Origin: Beroe ovata
Taxonomy: Eukaryota; Ctenophora; Nuda; Beroida; Beroidae
Reading direction: 5' to 3'
NCBI GenBank assembly: GCA_946803715.1
Contig: CAMPET010000233.1
Location: forward strand, 13,900 to 77,899
DNA length: 64,000 bases
The translations under genes and the position numbers were made by a program. The notes under the pieces were generated by a model, which was not told the origin of the DNA, did no database searches, and was given only the letters and a program-made list of their open reading frames with translations. Below are positions 1-12,402 of this stretch, one piece after another. Position 1 is the stretch's first letter; the number at the start of each line of letters is the position of its first letter.

Positions 1-38
1 ACACACACACACACGCACACACACACACACACACACAT
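1..38. repeat. (CA)n microsatellite at window edge
   Basis: Alternating AC with one G interruption runs from the window edge. It is one of many CA/GT tracts in the window. Confidence 0.95.
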
Positions 39-3000
39 TCGATTAAAACAGCCGGCCGTCGGTTATATTTGCTCCACGAGTATTTAAGAATTGTTGATCT
101 TGATCATTTGCTCGTAGTTTAAAGAATTTTTCGTGCAACAAAAACTTCTGTACTATGAAATTCTTATTTCTTAATCTTCTCCGCAATGTTGTAGTTTACA
201 GACCACCAAAGAAACGCGATAAATTTCACATCTTAGGACAAAGCCGCTAATTCGTTATACAGAGCAGAACGTGCGCGCACGCGCGGCGCGCGCAAACGCG
301 TGAAACCAAATGCGAACAACATAAAGAAGCTCATGAAGAACTGATGCGCGCTACATGTATAATCAACATGAACTGCGCGTACAACTTTTGTACACACAGA
401 AAGGGTACTATGACCAGTAGTTATGATAATGATGAAATATGGTAGCTAAAATAGCAATTGTGAAGGGTGTCAATTAGGGGTGAAATGATCGTGGAAACGT
501 TAGTATGTTTTTTGGACTGTATGTTGAAATTTAATTATTCATCAACGAACATCTAATGAGTGATGCACACTGTTGTATTATGTACACTGTGATCCTTGCA
601 ATACTCACAATTTCGAGATGAGGCATGTCTCCACGAACCGAGACTCTCAAATCGGCATCCCTGAAATTGTAAATACTTGATAGATAAATGTAATCAACTA
701 TTTGACAGATAAATGTAATCAATTATGGGAGATCTAAAGATAATCCACCCCATTTTAAAACAGTTAATTTTAACATGAGCATTGTTTATGAAGTACATGC
801 ATGTGAAGTTCACACTTTTTGTACAAGCATCTTTACGCTCAAATTCCATGATGATAGTTGGATGAAAATAAGAGAGTTTTGAGATATCTGATAAGTGCAG
901 ATGTCACGAAATGACATCATGAAGTGAGTTTATCAAGGGCAATGTTCCTGTAGCAGGAATCATGCGCGATTGAATCTCGCCGAGAATCCCGCATGAGCTA
1001 CGCCGAAACATGGGACGAAAGGAGACATTGGACGAAATTTGGAAGATTTGGAAAAATAATCGTATTCTAACACTGGTCTTGCCAAAATTGGAGTCATCAG
1101 CTCAGACTTACCAACAATCATTTCATTTTGACTGGCGGAATGGGGTAATTTATTCCAATCCAGGGAATCACATTTGAATATTTCTCCTATTGATTTGATC
1201 CTTGTTATTGTACGTCACATCAATCTATTTCGTTCAATCACTAACCCGAGGGCTTGGGGACATTGTATTTTAACTTCCACTTCTTTGCTACTGGTTAACT
1301 GGTATCGCACCTGTGAAATAGAGTGTTGGCTATACGTCTGTATGTAGTGTGTATTGGTTATGAGGTGTGATGTGATGATATATGGTGTGATATATGGTGT
1401 GATATATGGTGTGATACAGGACCAGTGATCCTGGAACACGATGGCGTGGTCAATGTTCGTTTTTATCCCTCATTCAATGTTTGCCAATCAAAACTCTCAA
1501 AATTCAGCATGTATCAGAACAAAAATTTGCAGCAGTAAGTGATTTCTCCGTGCCAACTTTTGAACCGAGGCTAATAAAGTTATCTGAATTTGGGCAGAAC
1601 CATGTACTGACCTAATTCAATTACATCAATTGGTCCCAAAGGCCGAAGCGAATGATAAGAAAACATTTTGGATGCTGTCATTTAATAATTACTCAAGTAA
1701 TTGGGGGTGATTAGCGCGGTGAAGAATACAAAAACATTAATAATTAGAATCGTTCCGGAATTAATATCCTTAACATTTCCGTGACCGCTAGAAACTTACA
1801 CCAACACTTGCCAACACTATGACATTTTTGTAGATTCTACAATGTAGGAGACAGATAAACTGTAGTGTTTTTCTATAAAAAGGTGATGTCACTGCCCAGT
1901 ACACACCTACACAAAATAAATAATTTAAGCGTTGGCTTTGATTTTGACTGTGCAAACCATTTACAAAGTACCATACATCCTCAATCCATACAAATAATAG
2001 CTGATTCATGACGTAATCTTAATCGGAAATTTCCTAATCCAAGCTGACGACGTAATAGGGTGTGATCATCAAAGTGTTTGATTGGAAAATTAATAATGTA
2101 TGTGTGTGTGTGTCTTTGCGGTAACACATACACACACATACACACGCCACACACACTCTTAACAGAAACACAAACAAACACATACACGCACACGAACTCT
2201 ACACAGAAACCCACACACACACAGACACACACAGAAACACGCACACACGTACATACACACAGATTTGTAGCATTGTTCTATAAATTATCTTCTGTTAGCA
2301 TTGGTCCAACTACTGACCTATTTTACACTGAATTTAGCTGTACTATAATATCTACATTCAGTAGTACATAACAGAAGTACATGGATGAACCGCTTGATCC
2401 GTAGGTGTTTAGAAATCGGGCAGATCAATGTTCAGATCAATGTCCAGTCTATTCAACATGGCGAAGTGTGCGAGCTGTCATTGGAGCTGTCATGACTGTC
2501 ACGTGAAGCTGTTAGATGACATTGTATTAAACACTACAGAATAACAGTTGTACCTATTTAGTTGGTTGGTGTGACTCACTCAAACCCCTACAATTCGAGG
2601 AAAGAAAACCTTTGTTTAAGACGTGTCAGAAATTTTTCACGATAAAACTCCGTGAATATCCAATTATACACATTACACACCTGTTAATAATATTCGTAAT
2701 GATGTAACATGCTAAATGTATAATATTTGAATAAACAATAGCTCTATTGATTTGACAATGCGCATTGTCATTTTTCATGAGAAATAGATTTTGCGTGCTT
2801 GGTGACTTCAAATGGAGCGATAAAATGTAATAATGATTTATCGATACGTTGAATCCCTCTTAGGAACGTGGATTCCTAATAAACGTGAAATTGACACACG
2901 CCTATCAACGTTTAAATACCATCTCTATATGATTTAGATTTCAACTTACTGGGAGGGAAACTTTACTTTTATCACTCATCATCTCAAAGGCGAAGATAAT

Positions 3001-3866
3001 GATAACAGCATCACGCGTGACGTCACCAAGCAACGCGTTATCATCGCGTGGTCCATCAGGCAGCAACGCGTAATTGCGTGTGTCGTCGCCTGGCAACGGT
3101 ACTTTCTCTGGGAGCAAAGCACCTTCGCGAAGTTCATCTTTTGACAACCTGTAATGACATGAATTCATATTTCAGGCAGATCCAAATCAATCAAGGGTAT
3201 AGATATGCTTCTAAAATGATTTGAGCACTGGTGACAGCGGTCAATGAAATTGGATGCCGTGTCAAAATCTGCCGGTTAGAACTGGACCTATGTTTTGGTG
3301 ATTGAATAAAACAAGAAGTCATTGTTTGGGTGATTTTTTATGAGAACATTCTCGAACATTACTGCCAGGAAGGGCGTTGAGACATGGATGTGATGTTTTA
3401 ACATGTATAATCTACACTCAAACAACCCGTCTCATAGAGTGCAGGGACAGTATTGGCAGTGCAGGGACAGTATTGACAGTGCAGGGATCAATTAGACAGT
3501 ATTGAAAGTGCAGGAATTAATTAGACAGTATTGACAGAGACAACCTACATTGGGGGGAGACATATGGATGTCACAATATGAGACACGAAACTTAGTAGGA
3601 CAGCTGATCATATTGTTTCTACCTTCTATGATATCTAGTAAGGAACTTGTCACAGAATTGAAGCAATACTCCGTCGAAGACTCACTAACTACACGAATCC
3701 TTGCTGATAGAGTAACCCATCTGATTTGAAATGATAGGAATGTGACTAGATGCCCGGCGTCAAACATGTGTCTACTTAAATCTTAATACCTACTTTGATG
3801 AATCTAGTTCTACCAAGACATCTTGATTCATAAATGATATCCTAGAGTAACATTATCAAAGAATCT

Positions 3867-4446
3867 ATCAATTCATGAATGATATATATTCATTTGCTAT
3901 GATATCAAATATTTCTCAGACTCACGTTGGCATGCATGTCAAATGATATGCCAGCTGGTTATTATCGAGATTGACGGGAATTGTAATAACCCCTACATAT
4001 CTCAGTAGTAAACTGATGGATGGATAATCCAGGATAGATGCAATATTAACAAAATGAAACCAAGCGACTACTAAACCAGCATTTGTTACAACTGTTAATC
4101 TACCAATGATATGGACTGATAACTGGTTATGGACTAGTTAGGGGCACAATCACCCCGACTGGGAAAAAATTTNATCAATTCATGAATGATATATATTCAT
4201 TTGCTATGATATCAAATATTTCTCAGACTCACGTTGGCGTGCATGTCAAATGATATGCCAGCTGGTTATTATCGAGATTGACGGGAATTGTAATAACCCA
4301 TACACATCTCAGTAGTAGACAGTTGAGAAATGCCAAATGGATAATCCAGGATAGATGCTCTATTAACAAAATGAAACCAAGCGACTACTAAACCAGCATT
4401 TGTTACAGTTGTTAATCTACCAATGATATGGACTGATAACTGGTTA
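3867..4446. repeat. Duplicated ~265-bp block flanking a single N
   Basis: Bases 3867-4129 recur almost unchanged at 4174-4446, differing by a few substitutions and small indels. A single N at 4173 sits exactly where the second copy begins. This may be a real tandem duplication. More likely it is an unmerged contig overlap or the two haplotypes placed side by side. Confidence 0.85.
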
Positions 4447-4760
4447 AATTATGGACGTTAATTTTTCTGAATTTTCTAAAATTCAAGAGACAAACCCTTT
4501 TTTTTATTTTTATTTTGTATTTCCCTTTTAGCATGTATAATACCAAGCCGTTTAAACACCAGCTAAATGTCTGTAATATGCCGGATATCTTTAGTTAACT
4601 AATACATAGAAATGCATCCACGTGACTCGCGTAAAATCATGGCTTACGCGGATCATCTAGTAGCTAAGCATTTGTTTCAAGTCACATGACTGGTGTGCTG
4701 GGTCACGTGCCATGCAGGAACTCACGCGTGACCCCTCACGTTGCTAGGATACCGCACGGT

Positions 4761-4805
4761 ACACGTGATGAGTTAACACGTGATGAGTTAACACGTGATG
4801 AGTTA
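4761..4805. repeat. 15-bp tandem repeat x3 containing CACGTG
   Basis: The unit ACACGTGATGAGTTA occurs three times without change. Each copy carries an E-box-type CACGTG palindrome. No gene is recognised close by. Confidence 0.9.
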
Positions 4806-5424
4806 ACATTGACCTGGCTAATTGGCGAGAGGGTTTTAAATGGAAGAAGTACGCTGTAAATACTAGAGAAAATGTAGGGTATGGCATCAAGAGGGTTGTG
4901 TTGGAGTGTTTACAGTATACAGTATACATTATACATCCGCGATATTATACATTATACATCCGCGATAAACGTCGCGTTGTGTAGTTGTAGGTCGTATAGT
5001 AGTAGGTGTATGAAAACATGATAATGTATGTGTATAATGGCACTATAACAATGTATGGTTGTGGATATACCAACTATTTTGTTTGAGTTCATATTATTCA
5101 TGAAGTCGCCGTACACTCACATTATGATTCGTACACTCACATTATGACTCGCTCTCCCGCAACAATATTTATCCCATTTTCGTATTTGTTACACAGGTCA
5201 GAGGGAGGGAGAGAGAGGAAAGTGTATAGGAAGGGGAAGGAAGGTTGGAATTATAGAGGTAGAAACTCTATCTGCTAAATCGAGGATAAATTTGGTGAAG
5301 ATGGAGGCAATTAGATAGGGGAGAGTGAAGGGTGGTAGAAGAGAGGGTGGAGTTAGGAATTGGAGGGGAGTTGAGAGGAACAAAATGTAGCTATTAATCA
5401 ATGAGATATATGCTGGTGAGTTAA

Positions 5425-5565
5425 ACTGTCTATAGGGGTGAGGGAGGGTAGGAGTAAAACTGTCTATAGGGGTGAGGGAGGGTAGGAGTAAAACTGTCTA
5501 TAGGGGTGANGGGAGGGTAGGAGTGAAACTGTCTATAGGGGTGAGGGAGGGTAGGAGTATGTGAG
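5425..5565. repeat. ~34-bp purine-rich minisatellite x4
   Basis: Four near-identical units contain CTGTCTATAGGGGTGAGGGA followed by GGGTAGGAGT. A single N at 5510 lies inside the third unit, so the copy number is not reliable. The G-rich runs are on the plus strand. Confidence 0.9.
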
Positions 5566-6248
5566 CAGGGGTGAGGAGAGAGGGGAGGAGTAGAGGATAG
5601 ACAGACAGAAGAATTATGATTAATGATGTTTAGGCTCAAGGAAGTGGTTCCCTATTTAGACAGGTGGTGGAATTTGTATGTTTATTAAGGAGTCTATGTC
5701 ATCTTTATTTTGGGTGGAAATGTTATAGGAGTTAAAAATCATCCGTTATTCATAATGTTGGTATAATGCCAATCCAACGCAGAAACAGATCTAATACAGG
5801 TTTGGCGCCAGTATTGCGTAGGTTTTGCTGATTGGTCTGGCTCATTTATAACAGATTCGTCATAAAGTCGTCATAGTCATCGTCATTAGGATAACGAACC
5901 AAATTATAGTGGTTAGCGTCTGTATGATTATGCTGATTAATCATGGCATTAGTTGACACTAATTGACCGTCCAATTAGGAGTCATTATAGACTATGAAAG
6001 AGCGGATAGAATGTGCAGTGTGCATTGATCAACTAGGATAATAACATGAAGTTACGCCAGTTGACTGCTTACGGACCCTTTATTTCGACTCCCGGGGCCA
6101 GTCCTCTACTGTTTACAGGAAATTAAGTTTATGGAGACATCTTCCTGCTTCAATATTGGGAAACCCGTCAAGTGTAAACAGTACTACTATATTTGTCGGT
6201 ATACTGTTTACTGTGCCGTGTTTATTACAAACACAGGCACACACCAAT

Positions 6249-6249
6249 T

Positions 6250-6298
<49 letters not shown>
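6249..6298. repeat. (AC)n microsatellite
   Basis: Pure AC dinucleotide tract of about 48 bp. Further impure tracts lie at about 6648-6727 and 6918-6960, the latter with a single N at 6919. Confidence 0.95.
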
Positions 6299-7579
6299 GA
6301 GTGACATATCATTATGTGGAAACCTGACTTGAGCTGTCGGTGCAAACAGCAATGCCATTCTTGACATCTTGTACACAAACTGTCATCATACAGTGTAAGA
6401 ACAATGTACATTGACAAACTGCCATATTCAACTCTCGCGTATAATACTTATGAACAGTGAACAATTATAGTAGGCACTTCGACGGATATAATGAGTTTAT
6501 ACACTGAAGATTTTACAGTGTACACTGTACAGTATACAATGTATGCTGTACACTGTACACTGTACACTGTACAATGTACAATTTACAGCTTATACATCCA
6601 TTATACATCCATGTACAGCGACCAATGGACTCACACCCTCTCAAACATACACACACAGACACACACACATACACACACATACACGCACACACACACAGAC
6701 ACACACACAGACACACACACACACATACAGTACACACTTGTATATAATCACTTGTATAGAATGGAGAACCTGTGTTTCTAACACCACCCAAACATGTGAT
6801 CCGACCCCCACCGGGGATTTCCTGTGATCTCATTGGATGATGCAGGTCACGTGACTAATGCGGAGTCTTCTCATTGGATGAAATACAATCAAACTAATTG
6901 ACCATTGGTGTAAAGGTGNTGTGTGTGTGTGTGTGTGAGTGTGTGTGTGTCTGTGCGGGTGTGTGCCCCTAATTTGCATGCGATTGTATGATGTAATACA
7001 CACAGTATAATAATACACAAGGTGTGCGATCGTACTTTGTACTATACGCAAACTGTACATTGTGTATAGTGTATACTGTATAGTATACTGTACTACATAG
7101 CTATAATAACACTCTCTTAAAAACAATGATACCAAGACCTGTTTTCCAGGAAGCACACATTGTACTCTTGACTAATTATCCCATTAATTACCTAATTAAT
7201 TACACACACACACACACCCGTTCTCTCTCTCTTTCTTGCGACTCTCCACGATGCTTGAGTGAAGAGATTCGGAATTGACGAGTACACACGAGTAGCCAGA
7301 CTCGTGCGATTTAAACACACATCTCATAAGCTAACAAGTTTGTAATTCCATGTAACAAACACGTGAAAATCAAAAAATCTTGGAAAATATACATCAACCT
7401 TCCGTTTTCAATTTACATCGCCCATCTGTGCATTTTCACACATCAAATCATAAGTAGCTCTGGTCTCTGGGTTTTTCTGAAGATTAACAGGTACTCAGCA
7501 TCTCGAAAACACGGGTTTGACAATTTTGACACAACTTTATTTATTACATGTTGCACGCTACATACGTGCAGGGAAATAG

Positions 7580-7676
7580 AGTGAGAAAGTGAGTAAGAAA
7601 GAGATCGAGAAAGAGAGTGAGAAAGAAAGTGAGAAAGAGAGTGAGAAAGAGAGTGAGAAAGAGAGTGAGAAAGAGA
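7580..7676. repeat. (GAGAAA/GTGAGAAAGA)n purine microsatellite
   Basis: Tandem GAGTGAGAAAGA-type units make one purine-only strand. On the minus strand they produce low-complexity Ser/Leu open frames that are not genes. Confidence 0.9.
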
Positions 7677-7849
7677 TCTGAGTTGTTGAATTCGAGACAA
7701 GGTGGCTGGAAGTGTCGTGAGAGACATTCACTAAACTGAGTCTTGTAGCCGGTGTGGTGACTGGTCACTCGCCACCAATACACACATGTCGTGATTATAT
7801 GTTTTTGAAGGGTGAACAGTACACAGTTATACTCGATACACCCTACGAA

Positions 7850-7879
7850 GACACACACACACAGACATAGACACAGACC

Positions 7880-7922
<43 letters not shown>
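7850..7922. repeat. (AC)n microsatellite
   Basis: Nearly pure AC tract; its other frames are spurious Cys/Val or Thr/His open frames. Confidence 0.95.
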
Positions 7923-7925
<3 letters not shown>

Positions 7926-8287
7926 AACTGACACACACGGAGTACACATTGTATTGTGAATTTCAAACCACTCTCGGCCTATCAGATTACAAAACACGAT
8001 CCCTCGACACTTTCTATATTTATTTTCAATCTTGATTCGATGATGATTTAGGGTATATCATATGTACATAATTACCAAGTATCGCTGTGTAATATGTATG
8101 TTAGATGGCAATTGAGTTATATTATATAATTATCATCAGAGTACACGATTCTTCAACAACAAGGGTAACTCAATAGTTTACGAAATCGTTTTACGACCCA
8201 GGAGAAATAGGAGCAAAAACCAAGTTTCACAGGGAACGAAATAAAATGAACAGAAAAGAACCTTTTCAAATCCAGCATATCACATAC

Positions 8288-8563
8288 CTCATTGTCAGCA
8301 CTGGTCTTGTATCCTCCACAAGAACAAGCTGTCCTTCCTTCCCATCGCATTCTGACAGTACTGTCACTTGGCTTGAATCATAGAGTGCTGCTACACCGCA
8401 ATCCTACACAGTAAAATGGTAGAAAAAAGATTGCATAACTGTGGAGTAATTGCTGTAGTCGATATGAAGTGTTTTTTCAATGTACTATTCTGAATCATGT
8501 AGTGGATACCTCTGATTTCAAGGAAGCGATAGGATGGATTGACGGTGAGATTTGCAGCTCTAT
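8288..8563 (-). CDS. Two candidate exons of an unrecognised gene (partial)
   Basis: On the minus strand, exon 8563-8510 (18 codons, begins IELQISPS) ends at a GT and joins in frame to exon 8403-8288 (38 codons plus 2 nt, containing DCGVAALYD and GQLVLVEDTRPVLTMR). Both have AG acceptors and GT donors and stay open across the join. The translation looks like real protein, with the alternating hydrophobic pattern of beta-propeller blades, but I cannot name the family. I did not find the next exon on either side, so this may be a fragment of a larger gene or a gene remnant. It lies downstream of SMARCE1 on the same strand. Confidence 0.35.
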
Positions 8564-8649
8564 CTGATGAAAAAGGGATTATAGTCTAGACTACGTTTCA
8601 TTTCGTGATAAAATACGATTTTTCGGAAGGAAATTTAACTCATCATCAA

Positions 8650-8706
8650 GCAAATAGATGAAAATCGAGGCAAATAGATGAAAATCGAGGCAAATAGATG
8701 AAAGTC
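8650..8706. repeat. 20-bp tandem repeat x~3
   Basis: The unit CAAATAGATGAAAATCGAGG repeats about three times; the last copy is diverged. Confidence 0.85.
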
Positions 8707-9267
8707 GGGATGCGGAGGACTTACTGGATTATTGCTGATGAAGGGATGACTTACTGATGATACAATTACGAGAAATCTGAAAATGTGGCAATCAATATCA
8801 AAGTTGATTACTGATCATTGACCAGTGATCATAAAAGTTGCAACTTCGAAATGTGGACCGATGAAATGTAATCAATCATAACTCACAGAGCAGAGATGCA
8901 TAGTGTAGGGCGGATATGCATTATGTAAATTTGATTGCTTCATCTAGTCATTTTCACCTAATATCTGATGGAGATATTCCCAATCAATATTGCTCAAATA
9001 AACTCGAACATGCCGTGATTGAAACACACCAGTTACATGAAAAAAGTCAAATCGACTAGGTTAATGAAGCGAAACAAACGAAAGAACAGTTATTATTAAT
9101 GTTATGTCATCAATATTTATAACAATAGACAATATAATATAATAACGATTATAGTAAGTAAGATTATGACAGAAGGATATTCAGGTGATTGCAATCAAGT
9201 ATATAATTTGAAACTTTGTCAGTCAAGAATAACAGGTTTACAATGTGTTTCGACAGAAAATAAACAC

Positions 9268-10035
9268 TCAATTGGTATCCATCGGAGTTTCCTCTGCAGA
9301 CAAGTTTCTTTCTTTAGCTTTAGCAGCCTCAAGTATTTCGAAAAATTCCTCCTTTTCTACAACACATTTCTTCCTAAGTTCTTCCATCTGATCAAGGAAA
9401 CTGCTGTTACTCTCGTCATACCTCTGCTTCTTCTCCTTGTACGATCTGTCAATCGATTGTAACTCTTCTTCCAGCTGACTCTGATGTGATACCAGACTTT
9501 GCACCTGCTTCTGCAGAATGAGCATTCTCTGTTTGGTGACGACAGTGCGAACATCAGGAACATTACCCTCCTGGAACAGCTCTGCGATGTACGCATGGTT
9601 CCGGTGGTATCGCTGAGTTGCGATGTGCTGTTCACTGTACCCATCATCTCCATCTTCTTCTTCCGCATAGAACATCTTGTGATTCTCCTGCTCTTGGAAT
9701 GAAATCTGTGCTGCTTTCTCCTTCACTTTTTGCTCCTGTTGCTTTTGTTGCTCTTTAGCAGCAAGATAAGCTTGGTATGCCGGAGATTGTTGATAGATTG
9801 CTGTAGCCCGATGATATTCAGTCTTCTCTTTCTCATACTGATCAAGATATTTCTGTTTTTCATCTTCAGCCATATTCCTCCACCTCTGACCTATCATTTT
9901 ACCAATCTCACCGAGTTTCAACTCTGGGTTGTCTTGTTTGATTGTTTCCCAAACATGTTTACAAAACCTCATGTAGGGCATGAGTGGCCTCTCTGGAGGC
10001 TTTGGTGGCTTGAGTTCGTTATTGTGCATCGTGAC
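9268..10035 (-). CDS. SMARCE1: SMARCE1 / BAF57 HMG-box subunit of SWI/SNF (main coding exon)
   Basis: This is the HMG-box DNA-binding subunit of the animal BAF (SWI/SNF) nucleosome-remodelling complex, acting in the nucleus. From the Met at 10029 the exon encodes 253 residues. An HMG box lies at about residues 8-80 (PKPPERPLMPYMRF, then IGQRWRNM and a basic EKQKYLDQYE helix). It is followed by the SPAYQAYLAAK segment, an RYHRNHAYI segment, a VPDVRTVVT motif and a coiled coil at about 165-240, in the same order as human SMARCE1. The frame ends in a short acidic tail, PMDTN. Human SMARCE1 is longer at both ends (411 aa). The exon starts at an AG acceptor 6 nt before the Met, so an upstream exon, coding or leader, probably exists. 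A diverged copy lies just upstream. Confidence 0.85.
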   Translation of the reverse strand, partial: VTMHNNELKPPKPPERPLMPYMRFCKHVWETIKQDNPELKLGEIGKMIGQRWRNMAEDEKQKYLDQYEKEKTEYHRATAIYQQSPAYQAYLAAKEQQKQQEQKVKEKAAQISFQEQENHKMFYAEEEDGDDGYSEQHIATQRYHRNHAYIAELFQEGNVPDVRTVVTKQRMLILQKQVQSLVSHQSQLEEELQSIDRSYKEKKQRYDESNSSFLDQMEELRKKCVVEKEEFFEILEAAKAKERNLSAEETPMDTN

Positions 10036-10720
10036 CTAGAAAATTATTTGATCTTCAAAATCAGATAGACAAATTAGGAAACAACAAACTGATATCGATT
10101 TGATTGCCCAGAATTGATAGTCAAAAACAGGTGAACTTTACATTTAAGAGTAGGTAATAATTGATAAAGCCATAAGTCAATAAATATAATCATGTCAATC
10201 ATTTTGAATTTTGATATCACATGCTTCAAATCATCGAATTTTGTACAATGATAAATGAAAACATTGATGACTTTAACTCAAAAAGAATACTGAAATAAGA
10301 TCTTTTTTGCTGTTGAATAAACCTGCTCATTTGCTACAATACTTAGAGCAATATTGATACCATTTTATTTGGGATCTGATTTTCTATCATGATAACTGAA
10401 TAGTTATAAGCAATAACCATGGCTTATGTAAAAGTTAATCATGTTCAGATCAAAATTGAATTGATGAATGATGAATAACACTCACATTATGGCATTTCAA
10501 AACATCTCATGTCTGAGCATATCAGAATAAGAATAAATATAATGATGATAGCTCTTTCTTTGAAAGAGTTGATGATCAATGCTTTTCAAATTTTTTGTTG
10601 ATAGATCAGGAGCTTGCATTGTGAATCTTCCTTGTCCGTTATACAGACCCAAACCAACCCTGGAGTGTGATGCACCAAGGCTCTCAAGCATGAGAATTTT
10701 CAATTCTCATAGCTTGACGT
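10036..10720. other. Spacer between the two SMARCE1-type copies
   Basis: AT-rich sequence. A minus-strand open frame at about 10497-10703 (contains GLGLYNGQGRF) could be an N-terminal exon for the main SMARCE1 copy, but I see no clear homology or splice pair to support it. Confidence 0.4.
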
Positions 10721-11126
10721 TCATTTCAAAGTTCCCTCAAAGGTTGTGGGAGCCCTCAGCCAATATGTGTAAGGGGCATTCAATTGCTCCTGGAATGACA
10801 ACTGCATAGCTTCCTCCTTTGATCTTATCTCTTCCAGCTTCAGCTGTCTCTTAGCAGCAAGATATGATTGATATGCAGGAGATTGCTTGTATATGGCCAT
10901 TGCACTATTGTATTCGGCTTTTTCTCTTTCATATTGATCAATATATTTCTGCTTCTCCTCAGCTGCCATGTCTCGCCACTTTTGACTATTCATCTTGGCA
11001 ATTTGACCAAACTTCATTTCAATTTTATTGCTTTTGATTGTTTCCCAGCATTCTTTGGAAAACTTCATGTAAGGCATGAGTGGCTTCCTAGGTGGATTTG
11101 GCAACTGCAGCTTTGTCTTTCCCATC
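10721..11126 (-). CDS. Short SMARCE1-like HMG-box paralogue, probably truncated
   Basis: The exon begins at an AG acceptor one base before the Met at 11125 and encodes 134 residues. An HMG box at about residues 8-80 (NPPRKPLMPYMKF, KWRDMAAEEKQKYIDQYE) and the SPAYQSYLAAK segment match the main copy at 9268-10029. The match stops right after LSFQEQ. A short unrelated tail follows, ending TFEGTLK, and the RNH motif and coiled coil of SMARCE1 are missing. This can be read as a tandem duplicate that lost its 3' half, or as an alternative HMG-box exon of one SMARCE1 gene. Substitutions over the box are mostly conservative, which favours a copy under selection over fresh decay. Without the coiled coil it might bind DNA but fail to join the complex; that is inference. 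Confidence 0.7.
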
Positions 11127-11562
11127 CTGATGATGATAAGAATTAAACAGAATACAAAATCGGATTGTACTTGGACAGGAATTTTGTGCAGTCAAGATAA
11201 TTCATACTGTATCTCAAATCTGATTTTGTATATGTCCCTACCAAATGCAACAATGAATATCTTTGGTTTCAGTCTATGCAACAAAGTAAGAAGTGAAACT
11301 GAATTGAATGAAAATCTGGATTAGATTGAGTGACATCGGTATACTTTACATAGTAACAGGCATATTTTCTGACTACATATGCTATTTACACCTGCACCTC
11401 TAATTTGATTAAATAAAATGGAGGTATCTCGTTTACAGCTCTGTAATACTCTATATGTACATCAAATTCCTTCGACAAATCAGCATGAGCACTGCAGCAG
11501 ATCAGATGTTGTTTGGCGAGGCTCATATAGAGCAGAGCACTGATGCAAACCGCACAATATTT

Positions 11563-11593
<31 letters not shown>

Positions 11594-12402
11594 TTATATT
11601 GCGCGTTTCTTATTTCACTCGGTAATCTGAAAAGTTGTAAAAAGGAAACGTGCAGCGCGCGCGGAGTAAAAGTAATTATCAGGCCAGGTCACGCCGCGCA
11701 GCGCTGAGCGCGGCCCGGGCCGGAAACACGCTGGTGTGGTGGATTGGTGCAATTACTACTGCGCGGCGGCCAATGGTTACGTAAAAACCGAAACCGTAAC
11801 AACAATTCTGTAATCTGTAACATAGGCTTCATATGCAGGCGCTGCATTGTCAGATATTACCTGACCTGTTTCGCCGTTTCGACCTCCGATGAAGGCGCGC
11901 GCGCCGCGCGCGAGAAACTGAGGTCAGATAAAATCTGACAAGGCGCTGCATGTCATGAGCACTGTTTACATGTACAGCTTCAAAAGTAGTCATGGAAACA
12001 TTATACTTATAGTCATTGAGAGAAAACTAATTCAATTGAACCCACATAAATCACAAATCCAATTATTTTTTCCAGTCGTTAGTCTCTCCTTGGAGTTCGG
12101 CCCTAGCTTTTCGTCTTTGAATGTAATTAGGATGAAGGTCTACTTTGCAAAAGTAACTTTTTTATGTTATAAACACTGTTAATCATTTTTCAATTTATGT
12201 TGATGATAATGTAGTTCATGTAATGATGAAGATGTATCTTAATAGAGTGTACTGAGAAATTTATCTGTGCCATTGAGGCATACATAATAAACTGTATCTG
12301 ATACCTGTGCTGGAAAATGCAGAAAGTCACTACAAAAAAGTCTCTGATCATTTGATTCACAGGATTTTATGATCATGATGTCTTTGGAACTGTTTGAATA
12401 TC
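11127..12402. promoter_or_regulatory. Likely divergent promoter: (TTTA)n beside CpG-rich block
   Basis: This spacer lies between the minus-strand SMARCE1-type genes and plus-strand nurim. It carries a (TTTA)n tract at about 11560-11595 and then sharply GC/CpG-rich patches at about 11652-11720, 11760-11772 and 11893-11913 (GCGCGCGC runs), unlike the surrounding AT-rich DNA. That composition fits a CpG-rich promoter serving both directions. No TATA box or start site can be assigned with confidence. Confidence 0.4.

Larger units (their letters stand above)
39..8287. other. Gene-poor stretch, no supported gene
   Basis: I see no gene model here that joins across splice sites or resembles a known family. 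The open frames are short and most lie in CA/GT tracts. The stretch holds microsatellites (about 2098-2262, 6249-6298, 6648-6727, 6918-6960, 7850-7922), a GC-rich CpG patch (about 270-302), a duplicated block at 3867-4446 and several minisatellites. A minus-strand open stretch near 2990-3150 has a loose internal repeat containing CGCGTTGC and GACGTCACGCG, which could be a minisatellite or a degenerate exon. I could not support either. Confidence 0.6.

Noticed and set aside
6208-6833. Open frames over CA/GT tracts on both strands (also 1981-2371, 7544-7966, 19354-19762, 49500-49967)
   Set aside because: They encode Cys/Val or Thr/His low-complexity strings caused by dinucleotide repeats and lack splice or family support.
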